Positions 53,673 through 64,000 of a stretch of 64,000 nt of DNA are shown one piece after another (positions within the stretch are counted from its first letter, which is position 1; every line of letters begins with the position of its first letter). This DNA is from Lithobates sylvaticus (taxonomy: Eukaryota > Chordata > Amphibia > Anura > Ranidae): assembly GCA_028564925.1 (NCBI GenBank), contig CM053029.1, positions 585,077,731-585,141,730 on the forward strand, read 5' to 3'. Under the pieces are notes generated by a model. The model was not told the origin of the DNA. It did no database searches and worked only from the letters and a program-made list of their open reading frames with translations. The translations under genes were made by a program, and so were the position numbers.

Positions 53673-56600
53673 GTCCCATTACACACACAGAGCTATATTT
53701 TCTTCCCAGAAGCACCTATAGGACTTGAAGTGTGTTAGTCCCATCACACACACAGATCTATATTTTGTTCCCAGAAGCACCTATAGGACTTGAAGTGTGT
53801 TAGTCCCATTACACACAGAGCTATATTTTCTTCCCAGAAGCACCTATAGGACTTGAAGTGTGTTAGTCCCATCACACACACAGAGCTATATTTTGTTCCC
53901 AGAAGCACCTATAGGACTTGAAGTGTGTTAGTCCCATCACACACACAGAGCTATATTTTCTTCCCAGAAGCACCTATAGGACTTGAAGTGTGTTAGTCCC
54001 ATTACACACACAGAGCTATATTTTTTTCCCAGAAGGACCTATAGGACTTGAAGTGTGTTAGTCCCAGGCAGGCAGAGCTCCTATATTTTCTTACCAGAAG
54101 CACCTATAGGACTTGAAGTGTGTTCGTCCATCACACACACAGAGCTCCTATATTTTTTCCCAGAAGCACCTATAGGACTTGAAGTGTGTTAGTCCCATTA
54201 CACACACAGAGCTATATATTTCTTCCCAGAAGCACCTATAGGACTTGAAGTGTGTTAGTCCCATCACACACACAGAGCTATATTTTGTTCCCAGAAGCAC
54301 CTATAGGACTTGAAGTGTGTTAGTCCCATTACACACACAGAGCTATATTTTCTTCCAGAAGCACCTATAGGACTTGAAGTGTGTTAGTCCCATCACACAC
54401 ACACATATTTTCTTCCCAGAAGCACCTATAGGACTTGATGTGTTAGTCCCATTACACACAGAAGCACCTATAGGACTTGAAGTGTGTTAGTCCCATTACA
54501 CACACAGAGCTATATTTTGTTCCCAGAAGCACCTATAGGACTTGAAGTGTGTTAGTCCCATCACAGAGCTATATTTTCTTGACAGAAGCACCTAGAGGAC
54601 TTGAAGTGTGTTTCCCATCACACACACAGAGCTATATTTTCCCAGAAGCACCTATAGGACTTGAAGTGTGTTAGTCCCATCACACACACAGAGCTATATT
54701 TTGTTCCCAGAAGCACCTATAGGACTTGAAGTGTGTTAGTCCCATCACACACACAGAGCTATATTTTCTTCCCAGAAGCACCTATAGGACTTGAAGTGTG
54801 TTAGTCCCATCACACACACAGAGCTATATTTTGTTCCCAGAAGCACCTATAGGACTTGAAGTGTGTTAGTCCCATTACACACACAGAGCTATATTTTGTT
54901 CCCAGAAGCACCTATAGGACTTGAAGTGTGTTAGTCCCATCACACACACAGAGCTATATTTTGTTCCCAGAAGCACCTATAGGACTTGAAGTGTGTTTAG
55001 TCCCATCACACACACAGAGCACCTATATTTTGTTCCCAGAAGCACCTATAGGACTTGAAGTGTGTTAGTCCCATCACACACACAGAGCTATATTTTGTTC
55101 CCAGAAGCACCTATAGGACTTGAAGTGTGTTAGTCCCATCACACACACAGAGCTATATTTTCTTCCCAGAAGCACCTATAGGACTTGAAGTGTGTTAGTC
55201 CCATTACACACACAGAGCTATATTTTGTTCCCAGAAGCACCTATAGGACTTGAAGTGTGTTAGTCCCATCACACACACAGAGCTATATTTTGTTCCCAGA
55301 AGCACCTATAGGACTTGAAGTGTGTTAGTCCCATTACACACACAGAGCTATATTTTCTTCCCAGAAGCACCTATAGGACTTGAAGTGTGTTAGTCCCATT
55401 ACACACACAGAGCTATATTTTGTTCCCAGAAGCACCTATAGGACTTGAAGTGTGTGTTAGTCCCATCACACACAGAGCTATATTTTCTTCCCAGAAGCAC
55501 CTATAGGACTTGAAGTGTGTTAGTCCCATCACACACACAGAGCTATATTTTCTTTCCCAGAAGCACCTATAGGACTTGAAGTGTGTTAGTCCCATCACAC
55601 ACACAGAGCTATATTTTCTTCCCAGAAGCACCTATAGGACTTGAAGTGTGTTAGTCCCATCAGTCACACAGAGCTATATTTTGTTCAGAAGCACCTATAG
55701 GACTTGAGTGTGTTAGTCCCATCACACACACAGAGCTATATTTTCTTCCCAGAAGCACCTATAGGACTTGAAGTGTGTTAGTCCCATCACACACACAGAG
55801 CTATATTTTCTTCCCAGAAGCACCTATAGGACTTGAAGTGTGTTAGTCCCATCACACACACAGAGCTATATTTTTCTTCCCAGAAGCACCTATAGGACTT
55901 GAAGTGTGTTAGTCCCATCACACACACAGAGCTATATTTTTTCTTCCCAGAAGCACCTATAGGACTTGAAGTGTGTTAGTCCCATCACACAGAGCTCAGA
56001 TTTTTACTCTTCCCAGAAGCACCTATAGGACTTGAATTGTCCCATCACACACACAGAGCTTAGTATAGGACTTGCAGAAGCACCACAGGACTTCTAGTGT
56101 GTAGTGGCATCACACAGAGCTCCATCACACAGAGCTCCTCTATTTTTCTTTGCAGAAGCACCCACAGGACTTCTAGTGTGTTAGTGGCATCACATAGAGC
56201 TCTCTATTTTCTTTGCAGAAGCACCCACAGTTCTTCAGTGTGTTAGAGCTCCATATTTTCTACTCAGCACCCATAGGACCTAGAGCTCCTATATTTCTTC
56301 TCAGCAGCACCCACAGAGCTCCTCAATTTTCTTTGCAGAAGCACCCACAGGACTAGTGGTTGTGGCATCACACAGAGCCCTCTATTTTCTTTGCAGAAGG
56401 ACTTCTAGTGTGTTAGTGGCATACACAGAGCTCCTCTATTTTCTATTTTCTTTGCATCACACAGAGCTCATCACACAGAGCTCCTCTTTACATCACACAG
56501 AGCTCCTATATATTCTTCTCAGCAGCACCCACAGGACTTCTAGTGTGTTAGTGGCATCACACAGAGCTCCTATTTTTCTTTGCATATTCTAGTGTGTTAG

Positions 56601-57890
56601 TGGCATCACACAGAGCTCCTCTATTTTCTTTGCAGAAGCACCCACAGGACTTCTAGTGTGTTAGTGGCATCACACAGAGCTCCTCTATTTTTTCTTTGCA
56701 GAAGCACCCACAGGACTTCTAGTGTGTTAGTGGCATCACACAGAGCTCCTATATATTCTTCTCAGCTATTTTCTCTTTGCAGAAGCACCCATAGGACTTC
56801 TAGTGTGTTAGTGGCATCACACAGAGCTCCTATATTTTCTTTGCAGAAGCACCCACAGGACTTCTAGTGTGTTAGTGGCATCACACAGAGCTCCTCTATT
56901 TTCTTTGCAGAAGCACCCACAGGACTTCTAGTGTGTTAGTGGCATCACACAGAGCTCCTATTTTCTTTTTCTTCTCAGGACTTCTAGTGTGTTAGTGGCA
57001 TCACACAGAGCTCCTCTATTTTCTTTGCAGAAGCACCCACAGGACTTCTAGTGTGTTAGTGGCATCACACAGAGCTCCTCTATTTTCTTTGCAGAAGCAC
57101 CCACAGGACTTCTAGTGTGTTAGTGGCATCACACAGAGCTCCTCTATTTTCTTTGCAGAAGCACCCACAGGACTTCTAGTGTGTTAGTGGCATCACACAG
57201 AGCTCCTCTATTTTCTTTGCAGAAGCACCCATAGGACTTCTAGTGTGTTAGTGGCATCACACAGAGCTCCTATATATTCTTCTCAGCAGCACCCACAGGA
57301 CTTCTAGTGTGTTAGTGGCATCACACAGAGCTCCTCTATTTTCTTTGCAGAAGCACCCATAGGACTTCTAGTGTGTTAGTGGCATCACACAGAGCTCCTA
57401 TATTTTCTTCTCAGCAGCACCCACAGGACTTCTAGTGTGTTAGTGGCATCACACAGAGCTCCTCTATTTTCTTTGCAGAAGCACCCACAGGACTTCTAGT
57501 GTGTTAGTGGCATCACACAGAGCTCCTCTATTTTCTTTGCAGAAGCACCCATAGGACTTCTAGTGTGTTAGTGGCATCACACAGAGCTCCTATATATTCT
57601 TCTCAGCAGCACCCACAGGACTTCTAGTGTGTTAGTGGCATCACACAGAGCTCCTCTATTTTCTTTGCAGCAGCACCCATAGGACTTCTAGTGTGTTAGT
57701 GGCATCACACAGAGCTCACTACTTCTAGTGTGTTTGGGCATCACACAGAGCTCCCACAGGACTTCTAGTGTGTTAGTGGCATCACACAGAGCTCCTATAT
57801 TTTCTTTGCAGAAGCACCCATAGGACTTCTAGTGTGTTAGTGGCATCACACAGAGCTCCTATATTTTCTTCTCAGCAGCACCCACAGGAC
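53673..57890 (+). repeat. array of about 65 tandem 64-65-bp units leading into the hAT gene
   Basis: Up to about 56050 the unit is TTGAAGTGTGTTAGTCCCAT with CACACACAGAGCTATATTTT and CTTCCCAGAAGCACCTATAG (65 bp). After a scrambled zone (about 56050-56550) a related unit takes over: TTCTAGTGTGTTAGTGGCAT, CACACAGAGCTCCTCTATTT and TCTTTGCAGAAGCACCCACA (64 bp). Every unit holds a T-rich tract ending CAG, like a 3' splice site. The last unit ends TTTTCTTCTCAGCAGCACCC just before the transposase ATG at 57902. No spacers as in CRISPR are present. The left limit is unknown because the gypsy LTR cuts in at 53672. Confidence 0.95.
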
Positions 57891-57901
57891 TACCGACTAC
57901 A

Positions 57902-60900
57902 ATGGCTGGAAGACCGCCAAGGGGAGGCAGAGCGTGCAGAGCCAAGAACACAGGGCAGGCAGGCTCTGTTTCTAGTGGACGTGGCCGTGGACGTGGACGT
58001 GGTCGTGCATCGTCATCAGCACGTGGCCATGGGACACGCGCGTCTTTGTTTTCGGCAGCTGGACATGTGGAGCCGCATCATGCTGAAGGCTTGGTAGAAT
58101 GGATGACCAAGCCCTCCTCATCCTCCTCATCCTCTCTCACCCAGGCTCAGGGTACTGACAGAGCATCATCAGCCACCCCTTCCCTAGACCCACCATGTCC
58201 TCCTGAGGAGTCCCCCGAACTCTTTGAGCACAGTGTTGGGTACATGCTCCAGGAGGATGCCCAACGATTCGAAGGCTCGGATGACGATACCCAGCTTGAG
58301 GAATCTGGCAGTACAGTTCCACCAGCTGCAGCTTACTGCCAGGTTTGCTCTAGTGGTGAAGAGGGAGGGGATGATGAGGTCACTGACTCCACGTGGGTGC
58401 CTCAAGGGAGAGAGGATGAGGAGGAGGACGAGGAGGAGGAGGATGCGGCGTCACATGTCCAACGAGGCAGGATGCCCCCTGGAGGCCAGGTAGAGGCCAG
58501 CACAGCAACTGTACAACACCGCAGAGCTCCGCCTGTGCAGGGCGCTGCCTCTGCACGTTATCAGAAAAGTTCTTTGGTGTGGGCCTTTTTTGAGACGAGT
58601 GCAGCAGATCGCACCACTGCTATTTGCAATATTTGTCTCAAGCGTATCTCACGTGGCCAAAACATCAGCCGCTTGGGCACGACAAGCATGACCAGACATA
58701 TGGCGACCTGCCATGCAGCTCGTTGGCAGGCACACATAAAAGACCCACACCAAAGAACTAAGCGGACCTCTCCTTGCTCCTCCTCAGCTGGGATCTCCAT
58801 CCCCACTACACCTTCAGTCCTCTCTGAAAGCTGCTCTGAGAGGACTGAAGGTGTAGAATTCGGTGTGTCACAACCAAGTACTTGCAGTACACCGACGTCC
58901 GAATGCAGCAGGCAAATTTCCCTGCCCCAGCTGCTGGACCGTAGAAAGAAGTACACTCCCAGCCATCCACATGCCCAGCGGTTGAATGCTAGCCTTGCTA
59001 AATTGCTAGCACTTCAACTGCTGCCTTTTCAGTTGGTAGACTCGGCCCCCTTCCGTGAGTTTGTTCAATGTGCGGTTCCTCAGTGGCAGGTTCCCAAACG
59101 CCACTTTTTCTCGCGGAAGGCGATTCCGTCTCTCTACCGGCATGTGGAGGGCAATGTCCATGCCTCGCTGGACAGGGCGGTCAGCGGTAAGGTGCATATT
59201 ACCGCTGACTCATGGTCCAGCAGGCATGGACAGGGACGGTACCTTTCTTTCACGGCCCATTGGGTCACTCTATTGGCAGCTGGGAGGGATGCAGGACAAG
59301 GTGCAGTAGTGTTGGAGGTTGTTCCGCCACCACGCCTCCAAAACGCTACTACTGCTACTGGTTGTGACACACCTCTCTCCTCCACCCCCTCCTCTTCTTC
59401 TTCCTCCAGTGCTCTGTCCTTGGAACCAGCGGTGCTCCGTAGGCGTACAAGGGGCTACGCAAGTACGCAGGCAAAAAGATGCCATGCCGTGCTTGCGCTG
59501 GTGTGTTTGGGGGACAGGAGCCACACTGGGCCAGAGGTTCTGGCAGCTCTGCAGGGGCAGGCCGAGAGGTGGTTGACGCCACGTCAGCTTAAGCCAGGAA
59601 TGGTCGTTTCTGACAATGGCACCAACCTCCTCTCCGCCCTGCGACAGGGGCAGCTCACCCATGTGCCCTGCATGGCTCACGTCCTCAACCTGGTGGTGCA
59701 GCGGTTCTTGGGCAGGTTCCCAGGCTTACAGGATGTCCTGAGGCAGGCCAGGAAAGTCTGTGTGCATTTCCGCCGATCTTATAATGCCAGTGCTCGGCTG
59801 ACTGAGCTGCAAAAGGAGCTGAACCTGCCCAAGAACCGCCTAATATCTGACATGCCCACCAGGTGGAACTCAACGTTGGCCATGCTGCAGCGACTGCACA
59901 CGCAGCAGAGGGCCATCAATGAGTACCTTTGCGACTACGGCACCAGGACAGGGTCAGGGGAGCTTGGTTTTTTTTCCCCACGTCAGTGGAGCATGATCAG
60001 GGATGCATGCACTGTCCTCTCACCATTTGAGGAGGCCACGAGGATGGTGAGCAGTGACAGTGCATGCATCAGTGACACTGTCCCTCTTGTCCACCTGTTG
60101 GAGCATACGCTGCGTGGGATAATGGACAGGGCACTTGAGGCAGAACAGAGGCAGGAAGAGGAGGACTTCCTTGCCTCTCAAGGCCCCCTTTATCCGGACA
60201 GTGTTCCTTCTGTCCCACCCATCACACAGGAAGAGGATGAGGAGGAGGAGGAGGAGGAGGAGGAGGAGGAGGATTGTGTGAGCATGGAGGTGGAGCCTGG
60301 CACTCAGCATCAGCAGCAGCAGTCTTTTAGGGATGATGTACAGTCCCAACAAGCCAGTGGACTTGTACGTGGCTGGGAGGAGGTGGCTGGCGATCATGTC
60401 ATCCTCAGTGACCCAGAAGACTCCGGACCGAATGCCTCAGCTAACCTACGCTGCATGGCCTCCCTGATCCTGCAAAGCCTGCGGAAGGATCCTCGTGTTC
60501 TTCGGATCAAGGAGAGGGACCATTACTGGCTGGCCACTCTCCTTGATCCGCGGTACAAGGGTAAGGTTGCGGACCTTATCTTGCCGTCGCAGAGGGAGCA
60601 GAGGATGAGACATCTCAGGGAGGCCTTGCAGAAAGGTCTGTGCAACGCGTTCCCAGAAACTGGGAGGCTACAAACTCCTGGTCCTGGGCGACGAGTTGCT
60701 GAGGCTTCGGTCAGTGGCAGAAGGAGCGGTGGGGAAGGTGGACGTCTGACCGATGCGTTCAGACAATTTTTTAGTCCGCAGCCCCAAGGTATGATCGGTT
60801 CCAGCAACCATCGCCAGCGTCTGATATACATGGTGCAGGAATACCTTGGGGCAAGGTCAGACTTGGACACCTTTCCCACCGAAAATCCTCTGGCTTACTG

Positions 60901-61132
60901 GGTCCTGAGGATGGATCACTGGCCAGAGCTTGCACAGTATGCAATTGAGCTACTGGCCTGTCCTGCCTCCAGCGTTCTTTCCGAACGCACATTCAGTGCT
61001 GCTGGAGGATTTGTGACTGATCATAGGGTGCGCCTGTCCACCGCCTCGGTTGATCGACTGACATTCATCAAAATGAATCAGTCTTGGATCACCACCAGCT
61101 ACCAGGCACCTGAGGCGGATATAACCGAATAA
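57902..61132 (+). CDS. hAT-superfamily transposase, full length and uninterrupted
   Basis: The 1076-codon frame has no stops or frameshifts. An N-terminal basic stretch (GRGRGRGRGRASSS, residues about 26-40) is followed by SLFSAAGHVEPHHAEGL and an acidic run (DEEEDEEEEDAA, about residue 175). A BED zinc finger lies at about residues 222-270 (SSLVWAFFETSAADRTTAIC, CNIC and HMATCH supply the Cys and His). The catalytic core has VVSDNGTNLL (about 570), CMAHVLNLVVQRFL and MPTRWNSTLAML (about 650). A second acidic run (about 780-792) precedes the C-terminal hAT dimerisation region PLAYWVLRMDHW and SSVLSERTFSAAGG (about 1000-1035). The hAT catalytic Asp and Glu contexts and the CxxH motif are present. 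hAT transposases are commonly 600-900 residues, so this is long. It is flanked by tandem arrays on both sides. It looks capable of coding for an active enzyme; a ZBED-like domesticated gene is the alternative. Confidence 0.93.
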   Translation: MAGRPPRGGRACRAKNTGQAGSVSSGRGRGRGRGRASSSARGHGTRASLFSAAGHVEPHHAEGLVEWMTKPSSSSSSSLTQAQGTDRASSATPSLDPPCPPEESPELFEHSVGYMLQEDAQRFEGSDDDTQLEESGSTVPPAAAYCQVCSSGEEGGDDEVTDSTWVPQGREDEEEDEEEEDAASHVQRGRMPPGGQVEASTATVQHRRAPPVQGAASARYQKSSLVWAFFETSAADRTTAICNICLKRISRGQNISRLGTTSMTRHMATCHAARWQAHIKDPHQRTKRTSPCSSSAGISIPTTPSVLSESCSERTEGVEFGVSQPSTCSTPTSECSRQISLPQLLDRRKKYTPSHPHAQRLNASLAKLLALQLLPFQLVDSAPFREFVQCAVPQWQVPKRHFFSRKAIPSLYRHVEGNVHASLDRAVSGKVHITADSWSSRHGQGRYLSFTAHWVTLLAAGRDAGQGAVVLEVVPPPRLQNATTATGCDTPLSSTPSSSSSSSALSLEPAVLRRRTRGYASTQAKRCHAVLALVCLGDRSHTGPEVLAALQGQAERWLTPRQLKPGMVVSDNGTNLLSALRQGQLTHVPCMAHVLNLVVQRFLGRFPGLQDVLRQARKVCVHFRRSYNASARLTELQKELNLPKNRLISDMPTRWNSTLAMLQRLHTQQRAINEYLCDYGTRTGSGELGFFSPRQWSMIRDACTVLSPFEEATRMVSSDSACISDTVPLVHLLEHTLRGIMDRALEAEQRQEEEDFLASQGPLYPDSVPSVPPITQEEDEEEEEEEEEEEDCVSMEVEPGTQHQQQQSFRDDVQSQQASGLVRGWEEVAGDHVILSDPEDSGPNASANLRCMASLILQSLRKDPRVLRIKERDHYWLATLLDPRYKGKVADLILPSQREQRMRHLREALQKGLCNAFPETGRLQTPGPGRRVAEASVSGRRSGGEGGRLTDAFRQFFSPQPQGMIGSSNHRQRLIYMVQEYLGARSDLDTFPTENPLAYWVLRMDHWPELAQYAIELLACPASSVLSERTFSAAGGFVTDHRVRLSTASVDRLTFIKMNQSWITTSYQAPEADITE

Positions 61133-61233
61133 TTTTTAATGTCACATCCCTTCAAGACTGCCTATGCTGATGCTGAGTGACTGTCCTCTTATGTTCACTG
61201 ACTATCCTCTTCCTCCTCCTCAATGATCCATGC

Positions 61234-62035
61234 CACAGCACCAGTGCCTAAGGCACAATTTTTCAGCCCCTGTTTAACAGGGGCGTGTACTTACAATTTT
61301 TTAAAAAAATGCTTCGCAACACGTGTGACTGCTGTGCTCCAAGTACAGTCTCTGTGAGGGCCGTGTTGCAGTGTTGTGGCACCAGCACCAGTGCCTAAGG
61401 CACAATTTTTCAGCCCCTGTTTAACAGGGGCGTGTACTTACAATTTTTTAAAAAAAATGCTTCGCAACACGTGTGACTGCTGTGCTCCAAGTACAGTCTC
61501 TGTGAGGGCCGTGTTGCAGTGTTGTGGCACCAGCACCAGTGCCTAAGGCACAATTTTTCAGCCCCTGTTTAACAGGGGCGTGTACTTACAATTTTTTAAA
61601 AAAATGCTTCGCAACACGTGTGACTGCTGTGCTCCAAGTACAGTCTCTGTGAGGGCCGTGTTGCAGTGTTGTGGCACCAGCACCAGTGCCTAAGGCACAA
61701 TTTTTCAGCCCCTGTTTAACAGGGGCGTGTACTTACAATTTTTTAAAAAAAATGCTTCGCAACACGTGTGACTGCTGTGCTCCAAGTACAGTATCTGTGA
61801 GGGCCGGGTTGCAGTGTTGTGGCACCAGCACCAGTGCCTAAGGCACAATTTTTCAGCCCCTGTTTAACAGGGGCGTGTACTTACAATTTTTTAAAAAAAT
61901 GCTTCGCAACACGTGTGACTGCTGTGCTCCAAGTACAGTCTCTGTGAGGGGTTGCAGTGTTGTGGCACCAGCACCAGTGCCTAAGGCACAATTTTTCAGC
62001 CCCTGTTTAACAGGGGCGGGTAATTACAAATCTTG
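61234..62035 (+). repeat. 147-148-bp tandem array, type 1, downstream of the hAT gene
   Basis: Five full units and a partial sixth have starts spaced by 147-148 bases (CCAGTGCCTAAGGCACAATT at 61241, 61388, 61536 and onward). Each contains CCCCTGTTTAACAGGGG, a short hairpin, then AATGCTTCGCAACACGTGTG and CTCCAAGTACAGTCTCTGTG. Differences between units are few, suggesting recent expansion. Confidence 0.93.
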
Positions 62036-62530
62036 ATCTAATAGTTCACAGCAGGGCCCATTCCTGCACCCACCAAGAGTAACTATGAGGGCCTGCAGTC
62101 TTGTGGCAACACCGTCCACCACCACCGCCAAAGGCCCAATTTTTCTGCCCTGTTCATCAGGTGCTTGCAATTACAAATCTTGATCTAATAACTCACAGCA
62201 GGGCCCATTCCTGCGCCCACCAAGAGTAACTATGAGGGCCTACAGTCTTGTGGCAACACCGTCCACCACCACCGCCAAAGGCCCAATTTTTCTGCCCTGT
62301 TCATCAGGTGCTTGCAATTACAAATCTTGATCTAATAACTCACAGCAGGGCCCATTCCTGCGCCCACCAAGAGTAACTGTGAGAGCTTACAGTCTTGTGG
62401 CAAAACCGTCCACCACCACCACCACCACCACCACCCCCAATTTTTCTGCCCTGTTCAACAGGTGCATGCAATTACAAATCTTGATCTATTAACTCACAGC
62501 AGGGCCCATTCCTGTGCCCACCAGTCTTGT
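62036..62530 (+). repeat. 147-bp tandem array, type 2
   Basis: Three to four units share TCTTGATCTAATAACTCACA, GCAGGGCCCATTCCTG and CACCAAGAGTAACTATGAGG with starts at 62031, 62178, 62325 and 62479. The last is longer by seven bases from CAC expansion. Positions such as TGAGGGCC, TTGTGGCA, AAGGC.CAATTTTTC and CCCTGTT line up with type 1, so the two arrays descend from one 147-bp ancestor. Confidence 0.85.
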
Positions 62531-62950
62531 GGCTACACCAACATCTAATAGGGCAAATTTCTGCAGAGTATATACGCCAGGCCCCTACTTTCAAACATCC
62601 AACTTACAAACGACTCCTACTTGCAAATGGAAAGAGAAAACAGGAAGTGAGAGGAAATCTACCCCTAGGAAGGGAAATTCTATCCTGTTAGATTTAATTT
62701 GGGAAAAAGGTATCTCCTCTCTACTGATACTTTATCACCAATCCTTGTTTCAATTAAAACCCCACTTTTCCAAAAACATTTGTCATTGGGACGGAAAGTG
62801 AGGTGACATGTTCTGAACAGATGTGCAAAGACAGCAAATGTTACAGGGGTGATAACCCCTCCCTATGTTCTCCAAAAAGCTTAAAAATAGATTTTTTTGG
62901 GATGGAGCTACACTTCATAATGTACCTGTTCAGATTCTACTTAAGATCAA
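62531..62950 (+). repeat. unique tail after the hAT arrays, probable element 3' region
   Basis: CAACTTACAAACGACTCCTA, GGAAGTGAGAGGAAATCTAC and GGGTGATAACCCCTCCCTAT follow the arrays. The phrase style is that of a widespread frog interspersed repeat. I cannot see the terminal inverted repeat or an 8-bp duplication, since the partner end would be in or beyond the gap at 46030-46500. Confidence 0.4.
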
Positions 62951-62959
62951 ACCTAAAGC

Positions 62960-63383
62960 CGCAAGTGGTTTTAAATGGCTTCTTTTTTTCCTTTACAAAT
63001 GTCATTTTGTGCAAGGACAGTTCTAAACACGGGAAACACATGCCACTTCACAGGCATACTTTGGACACCCCCCAGGTACCATATTTAAAGGAAAATGTCA
63101 CTTTTTTTTTTTCACTTTATGCATCATTAAAATGACTGCTCCCGAAAAAACGTTAGTTTTTAAAAGTTCTTTTTGCATTGATATATGTCCCCTGGGGCAG
63201 GACCCGGGTCCCCAAACCTGTTTTATGACATTAACATGCATATTGGCCGTTGTAATTAGCACTTTTGATTTCGAACGTTCGCGTCCATTATAACGTATAG
63301 GGTTCGAAAATTCGCGCAAACTTTCGGTCCGTTCGAAGGTTCTGGTTCGAACCGAACCCGGGGGTGTTCGGCTCATCCCTACT
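62960..63383. repeat. palindrome-family end, uninterrupted copy
   Basis: CACGGGAAACACATGCCAC, ACAGGCATAC, GTCCCCTGGGGCAGGACCC and the tip GGTGTTCGGCTCATCCCTA match 30500-30630 plus 31606-31857. TTAA at 63127-63130 is single here, whereas the other copy holds a 967-bp insert at this site. Confidence 0.8.
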
Positions 63384-63750
63384 GGTGACCCCTCTAGTGA
63401 TATAAAGATCTATATAGAGGAATCAGGACTTCCTTCCCCCTGCTTGTGATCCCTCTAGTGATGGAGATCTATATAGAGGAATCAGAGTCTCCTTCCTCCT
63501 GCTGGTGATCCCTCTAGTGATGGAGATCTATATAGAGGAATCAGAGTCTCCTTCCTCCTGCTGGTGATCCCTCTAGTGATGGAGATCTATATAGAGGAAT
63601 CAGGACCTCCTTCCTTCTCCTGGTGACCCCTCTAGTGATAACTGAAGTTCTAAATAGATGAATCAGAATCTCTTTCCTCCTGCTGATAACAAAAGATATA
63701 TTTCGAGGAATCAGACCTCCTTCATCCTGCTGGTGATCCCTCTAGCGCAG
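63384..63750. repeat. 59-bp minisatellite, about 6 units
   Basis: Units of CTGGTGATCCCTCTAGTGAT, GGAGATCTATATAGAGGAAT and CAGAGTCTCCTTCCTCCTG start at 63383, 63443, 63502, 63561 and 63620, with a diverged last unit near 63730. The third and fourth units are almost identical. Confidence 0.9.
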
Positions 63751-64000
63751 ACCTTGCAGAACAAGTGTAGCCACCCTCTAACAGAAGTTGGATCACAGCA
63801 GATAAAAGAAAAGGAATTTGGAGATTTGGAGGAGGCTGAGAGCAATATAAGGGACTTTTTAGAGTTAAGCAGAGCAGAACTATAATCCAATATAGTGGAG
63901 TTTGCACCTTCTTCAATGCACACATTCCATATACTGTATAGTCTATTTAGGTAATTATTTGAAACTCACAAACGGTCCTTTCTATTGTTCTCAATCTCCT
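63751..64000. other. unassigned sequence at the window end
   Basis: A frame ending at 63885 (GDLEEAESNIRDFLELSRAEL-type end) starts within the minisatellite and has no recognisable domain. I make no call. Confidence 0.3.

Noticed and set aside
53673-57890. Regularly spaced repeats resembling a CRISPR array
   Set aside because: Units are contiguous tandem copies without unique spacers, and the context is vertebrate.
57834-60992. Numerous antisense and shifted frames over the hAT gene
   Set aside because: Shadows of the GC-rich 1076-codon transposase frame.
63658-63885. 75-codon frame ending in an acidic helix-like segment
   Set aside because: It begins inside the 59-bp minisatellite and has no recognisable homology.

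Overview
The window is vertebrate, repeat-dominated DNA. The mix of elements points to an anuran amphibian, probably a ranid-type frog: Tc1/mariner, hAT and TTAA-targeting DNA transposons, CR1/L2 LINEs, Penelope-like elements with hammerhead-ribozyme motifs, a Ty3/gypsy element and a retroviral env fossil. The species call is an inference from repeat style. I see no bacterial features, rRNA, tRNA or CRISPR. The only candidate host coding sequence is one probable terminal exon at 24788-25020.

Layout. 1-1901 is the 3' end of a provirus (env plus LTR). It appears to sit inside a very large nested palindrome (1902-6800, centre near 3645) whose right arm holds a 1-kb TTAA-targeting transposon. 6835-10509 holds a foldback element, fragments of the palindrome family, a LINE fragment and two TTAA elements, one inside the other. 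11148-16115 is a Tc1 element broken up by a minisatellite and two TTAA insertions. 16127-21690 holds a 2.1-kb block present twice. 22265-24650 is a long G-rich minisatellite. The candidate exon follows. 25605-28332 holds a foldback insertion with hammerhead-like motifs and a Penelope reverse transcriptase fragment. 29050-31857 is a second copy of the palindrome family. 31857-34261 is a LINE fused to a truncated Tc1. 34785-37700 has microsatellites, a mariner MITE and a second foldback insertion. 37700-46029 is mostly unassigned, with minisatellites, a foldback, an intact hammerhead core and a small hAT MITE. 46030-46500 is an assembly gap.

46501-53672 is a Ty3/gypsy element on the minus strand whose Gag resembles vertebrate PNMA proteins. 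It abuts a 4.2-kb array of about 65 tandem units. That array leads straight into an uninterrupted 1076-codon hAT transposase (57902-61132), which is followed by two related arrays of 147-bp units. The array-ORF-array arrangement is the most striking unit of the window.

The window also contains its own controls. Four insertions can be compared with an uninterrupted copy of the target (palindrome mirror arm, family copy or neighbouring tandem unit), and all four show a TTAA target duplication. Three further insertions show clean duplications of other lengths: 8 bp for the hAT MITE and 13-14 bp for the two hammerhead-bearing foldbacks. Most other open frames are shadows of simple repeats.
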